Below are positions 42,781 to 53,479 of a stretch of DNA of 64,000 nt, piece after piece. The DNA comes from Canna indica (taxonomy: Eukaryota > Streptophyta > Magnoliopsida > Zingiberales > Cannaceae): NCBI GenBank assembly GCA_034359265.1, contig CP136896.1, forward strand, positions 13,051,501 to 13,115,500. The letters are read 5' to 3'. Position 1 is the first letter of the stretch. Each line of letters opens with the position of its first letter. The notes below the pieces were generated by a model. It saw nothing but the letters and a program-made list of their open reading frames with translations, was not told the origin of the DNA and did not search any database. The position numbers were made by a program, and so were the translations under genes.

Positions 42781-45700
42781 ATGGAGAAGAAGAAGAAGAA
42801 ACAGCGTTGGGCTCTTCTTGTTCTCGGCGACAGTGCGGCGAGCCGATCACCGTCGTCTCGCCGTGCGCGGCATCAAGAGTCGGGGGAGGAAGAGGAATTG
42901 GGGTACAACTGGGGAAATGTTGGATTCCACATGTCGGATGATCGGCGCCAGATCAAGAATTGGTGCGGCGAGCACTCCAAGGATTGTGCTGTCGGCAAGA
43001 TCGATTCTTGCAGCCACGCGGATGAAAAGGTGGAGCCCTCCGGCCGCAGAGCCGCCGCCGGAGTGGTGGCTATGACTGCCCCTCGCTCCGGGAGTTCGGC
43101 GACTGATTTTTCCTGTCGTGCCTCAAGAGGAAGCTGGAATGCGTTGAGTCCAAGACCTGCACCGGAAGGAAGATAATGCTGGAGAACGAATGCATTCTTG
43201 GACGAGAAATCGGAAAAGGGAGGTTTGTGCTTTGTACGGTTGTGCCGGAGCAAGGTGAATGGCGAGAAATTCGCCAGCAAGGTGAGCAGTGACGAGACGG
43301 TGCACCATGAGGTGGAGATCCTGCAGCAGATATCAGGCCACCCTGGCATTCTTACCACAAAGGCTGTTTTTGAGGACTGCGAGCTAATTCATCTTGTGAT
43401 GGAGTTCTGCTCTGGGGGCTGGATTATTGACCAGCTAAGCAAGGAACGAAGCTATTCAGAGCAGAGAACAGTCACTCTGATAAAGGAGTTAATATCTGTT
43501 GTCAAATATTGCCACGAGATGGGCGTAGTGCACAGGGATATTAAGCCCGAGAACATTCTTCTTACGACCTCCCCAAGGTTGAAGCTTGCTGGCTTTGGAT
43601 TGGCAGCCGGAGTTACAACAGGTATTGATTTTACCTTGCTTTATGAAAGTTATTTTTATATTAGCATACCATCCATGTATTAGTATGCTAACTTGACAAC
43701 ACAAATTTATTGCATTACATCTCCATTCAAATGCATGTTTCTATCTTGATTATTAGCATATAGTCATGTTGGTCATTGTTAATTACTCTCCTACAATCAT
43801 TGACACATTGTTATATGTGTGGTTGTAATTGTATTTGATAGAAAGAAATGAAGTGTTTGGCTCTTGATTTGCTGCAGGATTTATGCCTTAATAAATATCT
43901 TTTACATATTAGAGTAGCTTAGTACCCAATAGGAAGAACTTGGAAGAGTGAATTGGGTAGGAAATAATTTTTTTAATGAAATGAAATTAGAACCCTTTAT
44001 TGCCTTAATTGATTACAGCACACAATCTTTTAGATTTTCCACATCTGGACAAATGTTGCAAGCATCAAGATCCAACTTAGACACCCTCTAAGACCATTGG
44101 TTAAGGTACAAATGATGTCTTGATTGTAGTTTTCATTCCCAATGTGACACCAGAAAAGTTATGGTCTACCCTTAGTTCTTATATAATTAATCTTTGTGAG
44201 GGCGAGTCTTGTTTAGTTTTTGTAATAATTCCAATAATAGTTTTTCAATATAAAACATGTGCAATGATTTTCAAGATAAGACCTACCAGTTCAAGAAGGT
44301 CAGAAGATAATTTTGAATCTGGTCATAATGCATATTACATTTTGTTTGTTTTGAGAGAAAAGTTTCAGTGTCCCGTTCTATTAGGACTTGGCAAATGAGT
44401 TCTCTCGCAAGTGTGTTTCTTTGATTTCATTCTTCTTGCAATTTTGTTGAATCTTCTTTAAGGTCCAGATGGGAAGAAAGCAAATGGTGATCATGTTTTC
44501 TTTATATAGGATAAACTTTAGTTGGGAGTTTTGGATAAATAATCAGCTCAAGAGTGGATTAGAGTTATGCTTTAACCTAGATAACCTAATAATATTGATT
44601 GTTTAATAAAAAAAAGAGTAGCTTGTGACCTAGATAACCTAGTTTGTTAGCTAGCAAGCATTTAAACAAAAGAATAAAAAGAAAGTTTAAAGCATTGTTT
44701 CAAGGAGCGGTTCATGCAACAACATGTGCATACATATATATGCAGTTGGGCCAACAAACTGAAGCCACATCGCAAATCACAAGAGAATTGAGTTCAAGTC
44801 CAAATCAAATATAGAGTACAGGTGAACTTGACATGGGCCAAATGATTGGCTTGTATCTTTTACAATGGATCAATATCCTGCACTAACAGATATTAAATTC
44901 TCAAGTATCTTTTAGGTAGAAAAGTTTCACCTTATATTTCAGCCAAATAAATAATTAGATTCGAGCTTATGCCATTTAAAATTGCTGCTATTATGGGACT
45001 ACTCAATCTATGTCGTTGGGCAATGGCCTCTTAGTTTACTTCATCCAAGATCTGCAATGTTGTTGTGGACTGGCGGGCGAAGTGGCAATGAGATTGCTCC
45101 TTTTTTTAGGTGGTTCACTACCTTTATTTGCAAACTCATGATTCTTTGGTGTCCAAGACATTTTTTACAAGTTATAATTGAATTACCGATAAAATTGAGT
45201 CATATGAAACATGAATTTTGCTGGCTTCATCGGTCATCTTGTTGCTGACTGCATATTAACCTCTAGTTTGACTGATATGTTGCAAAGATGTAAGGCATGT
45301 TTTCTAAGTGCACTATGATATAATTTAGGACAAAATTACCATTGGTATGAAGCCCATGATTGTCATTCTAATTTAGGTTATATTTGACTTGTATTTTTTT
45401 GCCAGAAAATGTCTTTGCAGCATAGTTTGAAAAATCAGCTGGTTTCACATCTGAACCAGCTGAACTCCACGGTTTACTCCATGGTTTACTCCAATTTTGC
45501 ATGAATGAACACTGAACTCCTTTTTGGTTAAATCTATAAGTATGCAGTTAAACTCGGCCTTGAAAATCAGTTCAATTTTTCTTTGCCTTTATTAGTATTT
45601 GTTGATTGACAAGAATTGACAATGTTTAAGATGATAATATGACTGTACGAGTAATTAAAAATTTGCATGGTCTCGTATTACAACTATGTACCTGTTACTA

Positions 45701-46096
45701 TTTTTACTTCATTTCAATACATGTGTCATTGCTACAGAGTACTAATGACTCTTAATGGTTAATTGGTGCTTATTTTTTCATTCTGAGAATTTTTTTATTT
45801 AAACAGGTCAGAAGTTGTCTAGTATCGCTCAAACCTAGTATATTTGGAACCAGAGGCACTCATGGGGGAACTTTTATGAGGAAGTAGATATCTGGGCTGC
45901 TAGTGTTCTCTCCATTTGCCCTAGGTTTGCAGGCTTCCTTTTAAGGGAGCATCTTTGGAAACCAGATTGATGAAATTAAAAATTTGCGGCTTTACCTCAC
46001 CAACGGGGTTGGGAATCCATATCAGATCTTGCACGTGACATGGTTAGTAGGATGCTTACTTGGGATATCTCTAAAAGGATCACTGGTGATGAAATT
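42781..46096 (+). pseudogene. PEPKR2: PEPKR2-like Ser/Thr kinase pseudogene, copy B
   Basis: Exon 1 42781-43621 keeps the full N-terminal extension (MEKKKKKQRWALLVLGDSAA.., MSDDRRQIKNWCGEHSKDCA) that copy A lost. The kinase part has LCRSKVNGEKFASKV, HEVEILQQISGHPGILTTKA, MGVVHRDIKPENILL. The C-terminal exon is at about 45808-46096 (MVSRMLTWDISKRITGDEIM). Shared with copy A: the 5-bp shift and TGA near 43105, the 1-bp insertion at about 43219-43232 and DFG to GFG (43591-43599). Its own lesions include loss of several residues around the KIL strand (43276-43290) and extra small deletions in the last exon. Not functional. Confidence 0.87.
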
Positions 46097-46929
46097 ATGA
46101 GTGAGTTAAACTTTTGTGATTTCTCACTCTGCGTGTTTGTGTTTGCTTCTGGTTTTGTGAAATTGATGTATTACTCCGGTTTCAGGTCGCCCCCGAATTG
46201 CTGCACTTATCGTTCGCTCTCTACTGAGAGTTCCACTTTGAAGTTGGAGGAGAGCATTTGTTGCTTTGTTGACACTCTTGCCGCAGTTGTGTCATGCATT
46301 TCAATATTTGAGACAAAACATAGCAGGCTTTGTGCTCTGGTGGGTCCAACCCAGCAGCAGTGCTCTTCCGACCTGAAAGCTAACCTCTGAACAACATTCT
46401 GACCTCCGATGTAGAGAAACCATCGCTGACCTATGCACATTTTTAATGACTTAGTTAGATATTCAGGTGTTGATGGATGATGATATGGCCATCTTATTGA
46501 CAACAATTAATGTTATTTCTCTCTACTCAGTACTCACTACCATAGAGGTCTTAGGTATTTGAGATGGTTCATGAATAATCAATTAGTTTCGTTGTTGCAT
46601 AACTTGGTAACTCTGAAGTTGGCATGTAAATAATCATTGCCATTGTTGTTGACTAATGCACTTGTGCTTTGTTTTATGTCATCAACTGGTGACATAGATT
46701 AACTAAAAATGATCAATGGAGCTAGTTATCATCAGGATTATTTTTCCCCATATCTTGATGCTTTCAAGTACCAAACTGAGTTGCAGATGTGTGCGTGCAT
46801 TACTTTTGTTTTTTGCTAACCTGTTTTTACCTTTCATCTACTGTTATCAGGTCCACAAACATCCTATTAAAATCCTCTGCAAATCAGGTGGGCAGGTGGA
46901 AGTCCAAACAAAGGACCTTATGCTGTGAT
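46097..46929. other. kinase copy B 3' region and loop
   Basis: Collinear with 17132-18011. It lies between the convergent kinase copies and has no assigned exon. Confidence 0.45.
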
Positions 46930-47740
46930 GTCAAGTTAGCATACTAATACATCACTGGCATGTGATAAAAATAACTCTCATAAAGCAAGATAAAAATCAA
47001 TACCGGTAGTAACTCGGATTACCAATCCAAAGTCAGCAAGCTTCAATCTCCCAGAGGTCGTAAGAAGAATGTTCTCGGGCTTAATATCCTTGTGCACTAC
47101 GCCCATCTCGTGGCAATATTTGACAACCGATATTAACTCCTTTATCAGAGTGATTGCTCTCTGCTCTGAATACCTTCGTTCCTTGCTTATGTGGTCAATA
47201 AGTAAGCCTCCAGAGCAGAGCTCCATCTCAAGATGGATTAGCTCGTAGTCCTCAAAAACAGCATTTGTGGTAAGAATGCCACAGTGGTCTGATATGTGCT
47301 GCATGATTTTCACCTCACGGTGCACCATCTCCTCAATATTCCTAGGAAGAATCTTGTAGGTGAATTTCTCGCCGTTCACCTTGCTCCGGCAGAACCGTAC
47401 AAAGCGAAACCTCCCTTTCCCGATTTCTCGTCCAAGAATGTATTCGTTCTCCAACATTTTATTCCTTCCGGTGCACGTCTTAGACTCAATGCAACCCAGC
47501 TTCTTCTTGAGTCACGATCGAAAAAAACAGTTGTTGATTTCTTGGAGCGAGGGGCAGTCATAACCACTATGGGAACTGATGTGTCATCGGAGGGCTCCAC
47601 CTTTTCATCTGTGTGGTTGCAAGAATCCATCTTGCCAGCAGCATGGTCCTTCGAGTGCTCGCCGCACTAATTCTTGATTTGGCGCCGATCATCCTCCATG
47701 TGGAATCCAACATTTTCCCCGGTTCAACCCCAATTCGTCT
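46930..47740 (-). pseudogene. PEPKR2: PEPKR2-like exon 1, inverted copy B'
   Basis: Best preserved kinase copy. On the reverse strand 47457-47005 is open from MLENEYILGREIGKGRFRFV through KVNGEKFTYKILPRN, CSGGLLIDHISKERRYSEQR and KYCHEMGVVHKDIKPEN to LKLADFGLVIRVTTG before the donor. The DFG motif is intact (47026-47034), but the HRD loop reads HKD. Upstream an in-frame TGA (in RS*LKKK, near 47509) cuts off the N-terminal part MDSCNHTDEKVEPSD. The arm also includes about 75 bp of intron 1 (46930-47004), so the inverted duplication was of genomic DNA, not a retrocopy. No further exons follow on this strand. Confidence 0.85.
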
Positions 47741-49418
47741 TCCTCCTCCCGGCTCTTCAAGAATTTTTGACTTTGTGGGAATCTGAACAAGAAAAATTTC
47801 TCAATGTTTTACCTCCTAAAGGTCATGATTTTAGTCATAAGTTTCTTTTTATTGGTGATCAACTCTTATTGGTGATCACAAATTAGTATGAATTAAAGCA
47901 AATCATGACATGATGTTTAAGCAAATGAAGCATATCATGACATGATGTTTGAATTGATTTATTATGTAAATAAATATACAATATATTTTCATTGAAAATT
48001 GTACTTGAATTTAAATTGTGTAGATGCGGTTTTTAGTTGGCAAATGCAGATAAAATTGCCATCCATTGTAGTAATGCTATCATTTTTAATAAAATTGCAC
48101 ATTTTTGTTAGAGCGTCATTTTGATATTTTAATTATAATCTAAAATATGTTTGTTAATATTGATCAAGAATTTCGTTGTCTCTTTCATCTATTTACGATA
48201 ACCATTTTTTATATTATTATAATTTATTTAATTTAATGTCTTTTATTAGAATTCAATTATTGTGAAAATAATAACTAATAGACATCAATTTTAGCATGAT
48301 ACATTGAGAAAATTAAAGTCATACAATTGTAACAATTTTTATGCATTTTAAACTAACTTCAAAAGGTGAAAAAATTTATCTTTGAAACTAGATATGTATT
48401 CGCCGTTTTCATTAGTTGCATCAAACCCAAAATATGACTATTTTTGTTAACGAGACCGGTTTTAAAAAATTAAAATTGAAACAAGAAATATAGTCCATTC
48501 CGAACAAACCTAACATAAATAGGTCTACCTCTATGGTAGCTCGTCGTATTTATGATTGGGAAAGACTTCAAGCTATTCTTATATGTATCTTTTTGGTATG
48601 TGTAGAAGCAGTGGTAGATATTCAAATGAGATATATGACTAATTTACTTCTACATTGTTCTATTTTACTCGAACCAAAATTAACTAAAATGAAAATGTAT
48701 TTTCAATTAACTTGAAGAAGTTTTCTACTCAAAGAAAGTTGTTTAACCACAGTTTAATATATCAACTTGCCACTTAACCAAGTTTTCTTTGGCATCTACT
48801 GACGCCTGTTTTACAGGTTCAAGTCCTATTTGACCAGTTGTTTTAGCTAATAATTGATATACGTGGGAAGGGATAAAAGGTAGTAAAATATTAATCTTCT
48901 TTAATTATATTTAGTACACGTCAATTGATACTATAATTCACTCTATCTTCACCCATAATTAGCCATAAATATGTTATCAATTAATTACCTGTTCTTCATT
49001 TCGAATTAATTCTAACACAATATAGAAATATGATCAAGTTAACCCCAAATTCGAACAAGGAAACGAGTTTCCATCGTTGTAATTCCATCCTCCCATTCTC
49101 GTCCAAGTTCATGCTCCACATCATTTTCATCATCTATCTCTCAATTTTGCATATCTAAACTCTCATCAAATTGACAAGCTTCTTCTCTCTTTATCCATTG
49201 TGGTTCCCACGCCACAAGGGGGCACCCGTTTTCCTCCCCCTCACGGACTCATGCTTCAAGAAGACCTCCACGGGCGGCAACACTTGGTTCATATATGACC
49301 TCACAAAATCTCGTCACTATAATCAAATTTATTGATTTGATTATTATATCTTGGAAGCTTGAAAGCTTTGCCTAAATTTTATTTGCCATGGTGGATATAA
49401 TAATTTTTTTCTTGCTCG
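47741..49418. other. module DNA, unit B
   Basis: Collinear with 18701-20278, AT-rich. About 100 bp at 48395-48515 are not in unit A (around 'acgagaccggttttaaaaaa'), so one unit gained or lost this piece. Confidence 0.5.
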
Positions 49419-49581
49419 GTGAAAACATGACCTAGCATTATTGATGCAGCCATTGGGAGTATTGCTCAAACAACCAAAGTCATAAGTGATGGTGGCTATG
49501 AGAAGATATTTCAGCAAACTTTTGAGACACTTCCCAAAGAGAAGCTTAAAAAATCATATGCATGCTATCTATCTACATCAG
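49419..49581 (+). pseudogene. GEM-like GRAM exon, unit B, decayed
   Basis: Collinear with the exon at 20279-20559: [20 protein letters not shown] then [20 protein letters not shown]. The splice acceptor AG is changed to GG (TTGCTCGG), the start of the exon has a small deletion, and about 200 bp including the exon end and donor are deleted after 49581. Clearly dead. Confidence 0.82.
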
Positions 49582-50057
49582 GGTTTATCCACATCATTAT
49601 CTGAGGATGGTTCATTTCCTTTTTCGGTTCAGCCCATGTTTATCCCTTGACTCGATCAAGTCTATCCATTACAACCTTTGATGTGAAGATGCGTATATAA
49701 ATAGGCTGCCAGGGTCCTCACATCAAGAATTTTTACACCATCTTTTTGTTAGTCTAGAGGAGAGCTTAGAAGAGCCCTTGCAATGACGCCCGACATGTGA
49801 TTCGGATTCCAGTTTTGACGACGACAAAACAATGACAAGAGGTTAGCGATTCTACACGTCCGCTTTTCTTCTACAATTAAACTTACATGCTCCATTCTTG
49901 TCTATGCATGAAGATTACATGTACATGCCTCGATTGTTACATGATATGTATGCGAATCCAACAACTTCTCCACTAGTTCTTTTATGCTTGCTACCATTTC
50001 GACAAAGTTATAAGAACTGCTCGCATTTTGGCTGACAATTTATGTGTAAGAATCCCA
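49582..50057. other. module DNA with empty insertion sites
   Basis: Collinear with the flanks of the solo LTR and of the CACTA-like element of unit A, and contains neither. The LTR empty site is near 49842 and the CACTA-like empty site near 49888. Confidence 0.75.
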
Positions 50058-50426
50058 TAGGGGTGGCAACGATTCAGTTAACCGAAACAAAATCAAGAAC
50101 CCGCTAACCGAAACTGAAACCATTCGGTTTCAAAAACTACTATCCGGAACCGAAACCGACTCTGTTTCGATTATCTAGCGGATAACCAAAACCGTTTAGT
50201 TCAGTTTAGATAGAACTGGATAATCGGTTAGAAAATTGGATTATGGATTATCAAATAGTTAATTATAGCAGTTTCAGATACCGATTATCTGTGAACTGGT
50301 AACCGAAACCAAATTGAATTTAATTGATTTTTCATATTCTCTAACCGAAACCGAAACCGAATTGTAAATTTACTATCGAAAACTTGATTTTACGGTTTGG
50401 TTAATCGATTTCAATTGCCACCCCTA
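50058..50426. mobile_element. hAT-type MITE with 8-bp TSD
   Basis: Inverted ends TAGGGGTGGCAA and TTGCCACCCCTA, 369 bp, flanked by GAATCCCA and GTATCCCA (one mismatch in 8). The interior is filled with AACCGAAAC-type words. Unit A has the right half only (28680-28997). Confidence 0.8.
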
Positions 50427-50432
50427 GTATCC

Positions 50433-50992
50433 CAGTATCCCAGAATCGATCAAAAGATGTCTCAAGTAAAGTAAGAGTGATCAAAGATAGTAAGAGAAGG
50501 CTATTGAGGGGTTTAAATAGGCAAAACAGATAATGGGGCTCGGGCACACCCTCACTCAATGGCTCAAAATCGAGCTGTTGGGGCCGCTGGTCGCCGATTG
50601 GTCGACCGTCAGCCGATCGGTCCTCGACCGAATGGTCACTGAAAAAACCAGTGACCGGTTCGGTCGGCCGGTAACCAGTTTCAGGGCTATTTTTTCCAGG
50701 TTCAGGTTTTATAGTTTTTCAAATTTTAGGTCTTGATTTTTCGGGTTCTTTGCATCATAATGAGGATGTACATAATGTCTAGACACCCTAAACCTAAATC
50801 TATCTTCCCGACGAATCCGAGCGCGTCGACCAACGTCCTTCTGATTTTTTTAATTTCTTCGATTTTTTCAATCGTGGACGTTGTGCGCAAATCAACTTGG
50901 AACCTGAAAATATTTCTCCATGAAAATATTAGTTCCATGTTTGTTATCATCAAAACGAGATTAAAAGCTAGGTTGAAAACCTTAGGCCAACA
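50433..50992 (-). mobile_element. LTR fragment, unit B
   Basis: The reverse strand begins TGTTGGCCTAAGG at 50992 and continues to GGTCGACC words (50590-50670). It is truncated at 50433. Collinear with 30070-30630 of unit A; the region 29000-30070 is deleted here. Confidence 0.7.
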
Positions 50993-52015
50993 TAGATCCA
51001 TTTATCCTAATTGAGTTGTGAAGCAAGAATAAAACTGGAAATAGCCTCATCCACAGAATTACTAAAGAACTGTTTGGCCAAGCAATTATTACAATTATCA
51101 TTAATGATAAAAGTCTTCACAGTCGGGTACATATCAGGGATATCAAACAACCAAGTAGGCTTGAAATGTAAAGGGATATCAAACAACCAAGGGCTAGTAA
51201 ACACAAAGGTATCAACACCGTTACCGTTTAATCTTTAAACCAATTATAAGACTATCAACACTGGAACAAATAAACTTGCAAGCACTACTAGAATTAGAAT
51301 AAATACTTGTTTCACCAACGAGAAGTGAGACCATATTTAGTAGTGACAATGGATACTAAAATTGAGTTCGGATTATTGATGAGTTGAAAGACTCGATTAA
51401 CATTTAAATATAAATCATAATATCATGGTTTTTAATACCAAGTCCACCACAGTATTTAGGTTTCATTACCTCCTCCCAAGATATCAAGTGAGGACCTTTC
51501 CTATCAGCTTTAGGGCTCCAAAGGAAGTTCTTAATAAGGAAAACAGTTTTCCTTAAAATGATCTCAGAGACCACGAGACACAAAGAGAATGAAGAGGGAT
51601 AGAATTAATAAGCACAATTCTTACGACTTGCATGAGAAATGCTATTTCTATTCCAGTTATTAAGATGATTATTAATTTTGTCAAGCATAAAACCATAATC
51701 CTTAGCTTTATGAACCTAGAAGAAATATTTATACCAAAATACCACATAGGAAACTGACCAACTCTCATATTAAAACTTTTACAAATCCTATGCTTAACTG
51801 TAATATCAACTTTCCTAAGAAAGTAAATTTTAGATTTATGAAAATTTATTTTCTGGTTAGTGATTTTACCACAATGCTCAAAAAAACTTTAGACAATTTT
51901 AATAGATTTGTCTGATCCCCTTGTCTAATTCCACATTGAGCACTAAAAGATTTATAATAGTGATCTTTAATGCTACATTTAAAGAAGCATTACATCTTAT
52001 CAATTTAATAAAAGT
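50993..52015 (-). mobile_element. L1-type LINE remnant, unit B (RT 3' part)
   Basis: The reverse strand carries the later part of a plant L1 reverse transcriptase in broken frames: FIKLIRCNASLNVA, QCGIRQGDQ (near 51910-51940), INSIPLHSLCVSWSL, and EVMKPKYCGGLGIKNHDI (near 51430-51480). The CACTA-like element at 52016 interrupts the RT; the upstream RT blocks continue after 57389. Confidence 0.78.
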
Positions 52016-53479
52016 CACTACAACATATCACTCTTATAGCCACAAACTTTTATCCACGAATCACACATTAGTGACAATAAGTTCCTTTGTAGTCACATTT
52101 TGGACATTCGTGGCAATTACTTTTTTCTTTTCCCACGAACATGGAGCATTGCGGCAACAAAGCATGACACTAGCAATGAAGAGCATATTAATTACCACCA
52201 ACATAAGCTCGTTGATATACATTTACCGCCAAAGCGTACTTTTCTTGCACCATTTGTATTTTTTGTAACGAAGCAAAAATTTGTGGTTATTGATGTTCTT
52301 AATAGCCATGGGTTTCTCGTGGTTAGTAGTTCATAGCATTTGCCTCGACTATATATTTGTGAGAAGAAACATGTTTTTTGCCACAACCATATTTCGTAGA
52401 TATATATTTTCCACCAAAGGGTATATATTGGGCGTCATTCTGTATTCTTGTGACGATAATAACATATGTGGCCAGTGGCGTATACACGTTTGTAAATGGG
52501 GGACATTTTGTCCCCCATTTTTTCTCTTTAAAAAAAAAAAATTAAACATATGGCCTCACCGGCTCACATCCCATTTCTATTTGTTGGCCCCACACTCCCA
52601 CTGTCCCACACTCGTCCACACTCCATAGAAATATTGATCGCCATAGAAATTTCACCAGGATGCTAGGGCAGAGCCGTCTCCGCCGATCGCCGTCGCCCGA
52701 CACGGTGGCGCCCGCCTATCTCCAGTCACTGCCTTCTTTGATTCTCCCCTTCTCTGGTGAGTTTCTCTCTTCTTTTTGACTTCTTCCTGTAAGTCTGTAA
52801 CTTATTCCTGATTTCTCCCTTCTCATTTTTCTTCTCCTTCCCCTCTATTTCTTCTTCACTGTGAATTTGTGATATGTTAGTTTCTTCTTCCTGTAACTTG
52901 TTCTCTTCTCCTTCTTCTCATTTTTTCCCTTCTTATTTTTCTTCCTCTAGAGGTTTGTGAAGAAAGAGATCCAAAAGGTCTATACAAGCTTGCACGAGCA
53001 GGAAAAATTAAAGGTAAACTCATATTGCATATTGTTACTGTTTAAATTCATGTGGATTAATGTCTGATCCATGAAACATACACTGTGAATTGAATATATA
53101 ATTTGGGGAGAAGAATGTGTTTTCCAATGCCTTATGCAAAGAATTTTGCCTTGCTTTGCATTTTCATTTTTGAACAATAAGTTGACTTATCTAGACACTA
53201 TTTGATTAGATTGTTCTTCTCTGTTAAGATTGTTCTGTGTATTTGATTAGATGAGAAAATATAATATTGATTAAGATAGGAATTCTAATATTTGATTGTT
53301 CTGTGTATTTTTTACTTAATATTTGATTAAGATGAGAAAACATAATATAGATAAGATTGTTACGTGTATTTGAATATTTGATTAACATAATATAGTTTCT
53401 GACTTTCACTAGTTTTACTGTAGTTTGGAGCAAAAATTCGCTTAGTGTCTCATTTTGAGACACTTGCTATATTGAGACA

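Noticed and set aside
42873..43358. 161-codon minus-strand frame over kinase copy B
   Set aside because: Antisense shadow of exon 1, with the same explanation as in unit A.
46978..47457. The open kinase exon B' as a functional kinase gene
   Set aside because: The C-terminal lobe exons are absent on that strand, HRD is HKD, and an upstream in-frame stop cuts the N-terminal part.
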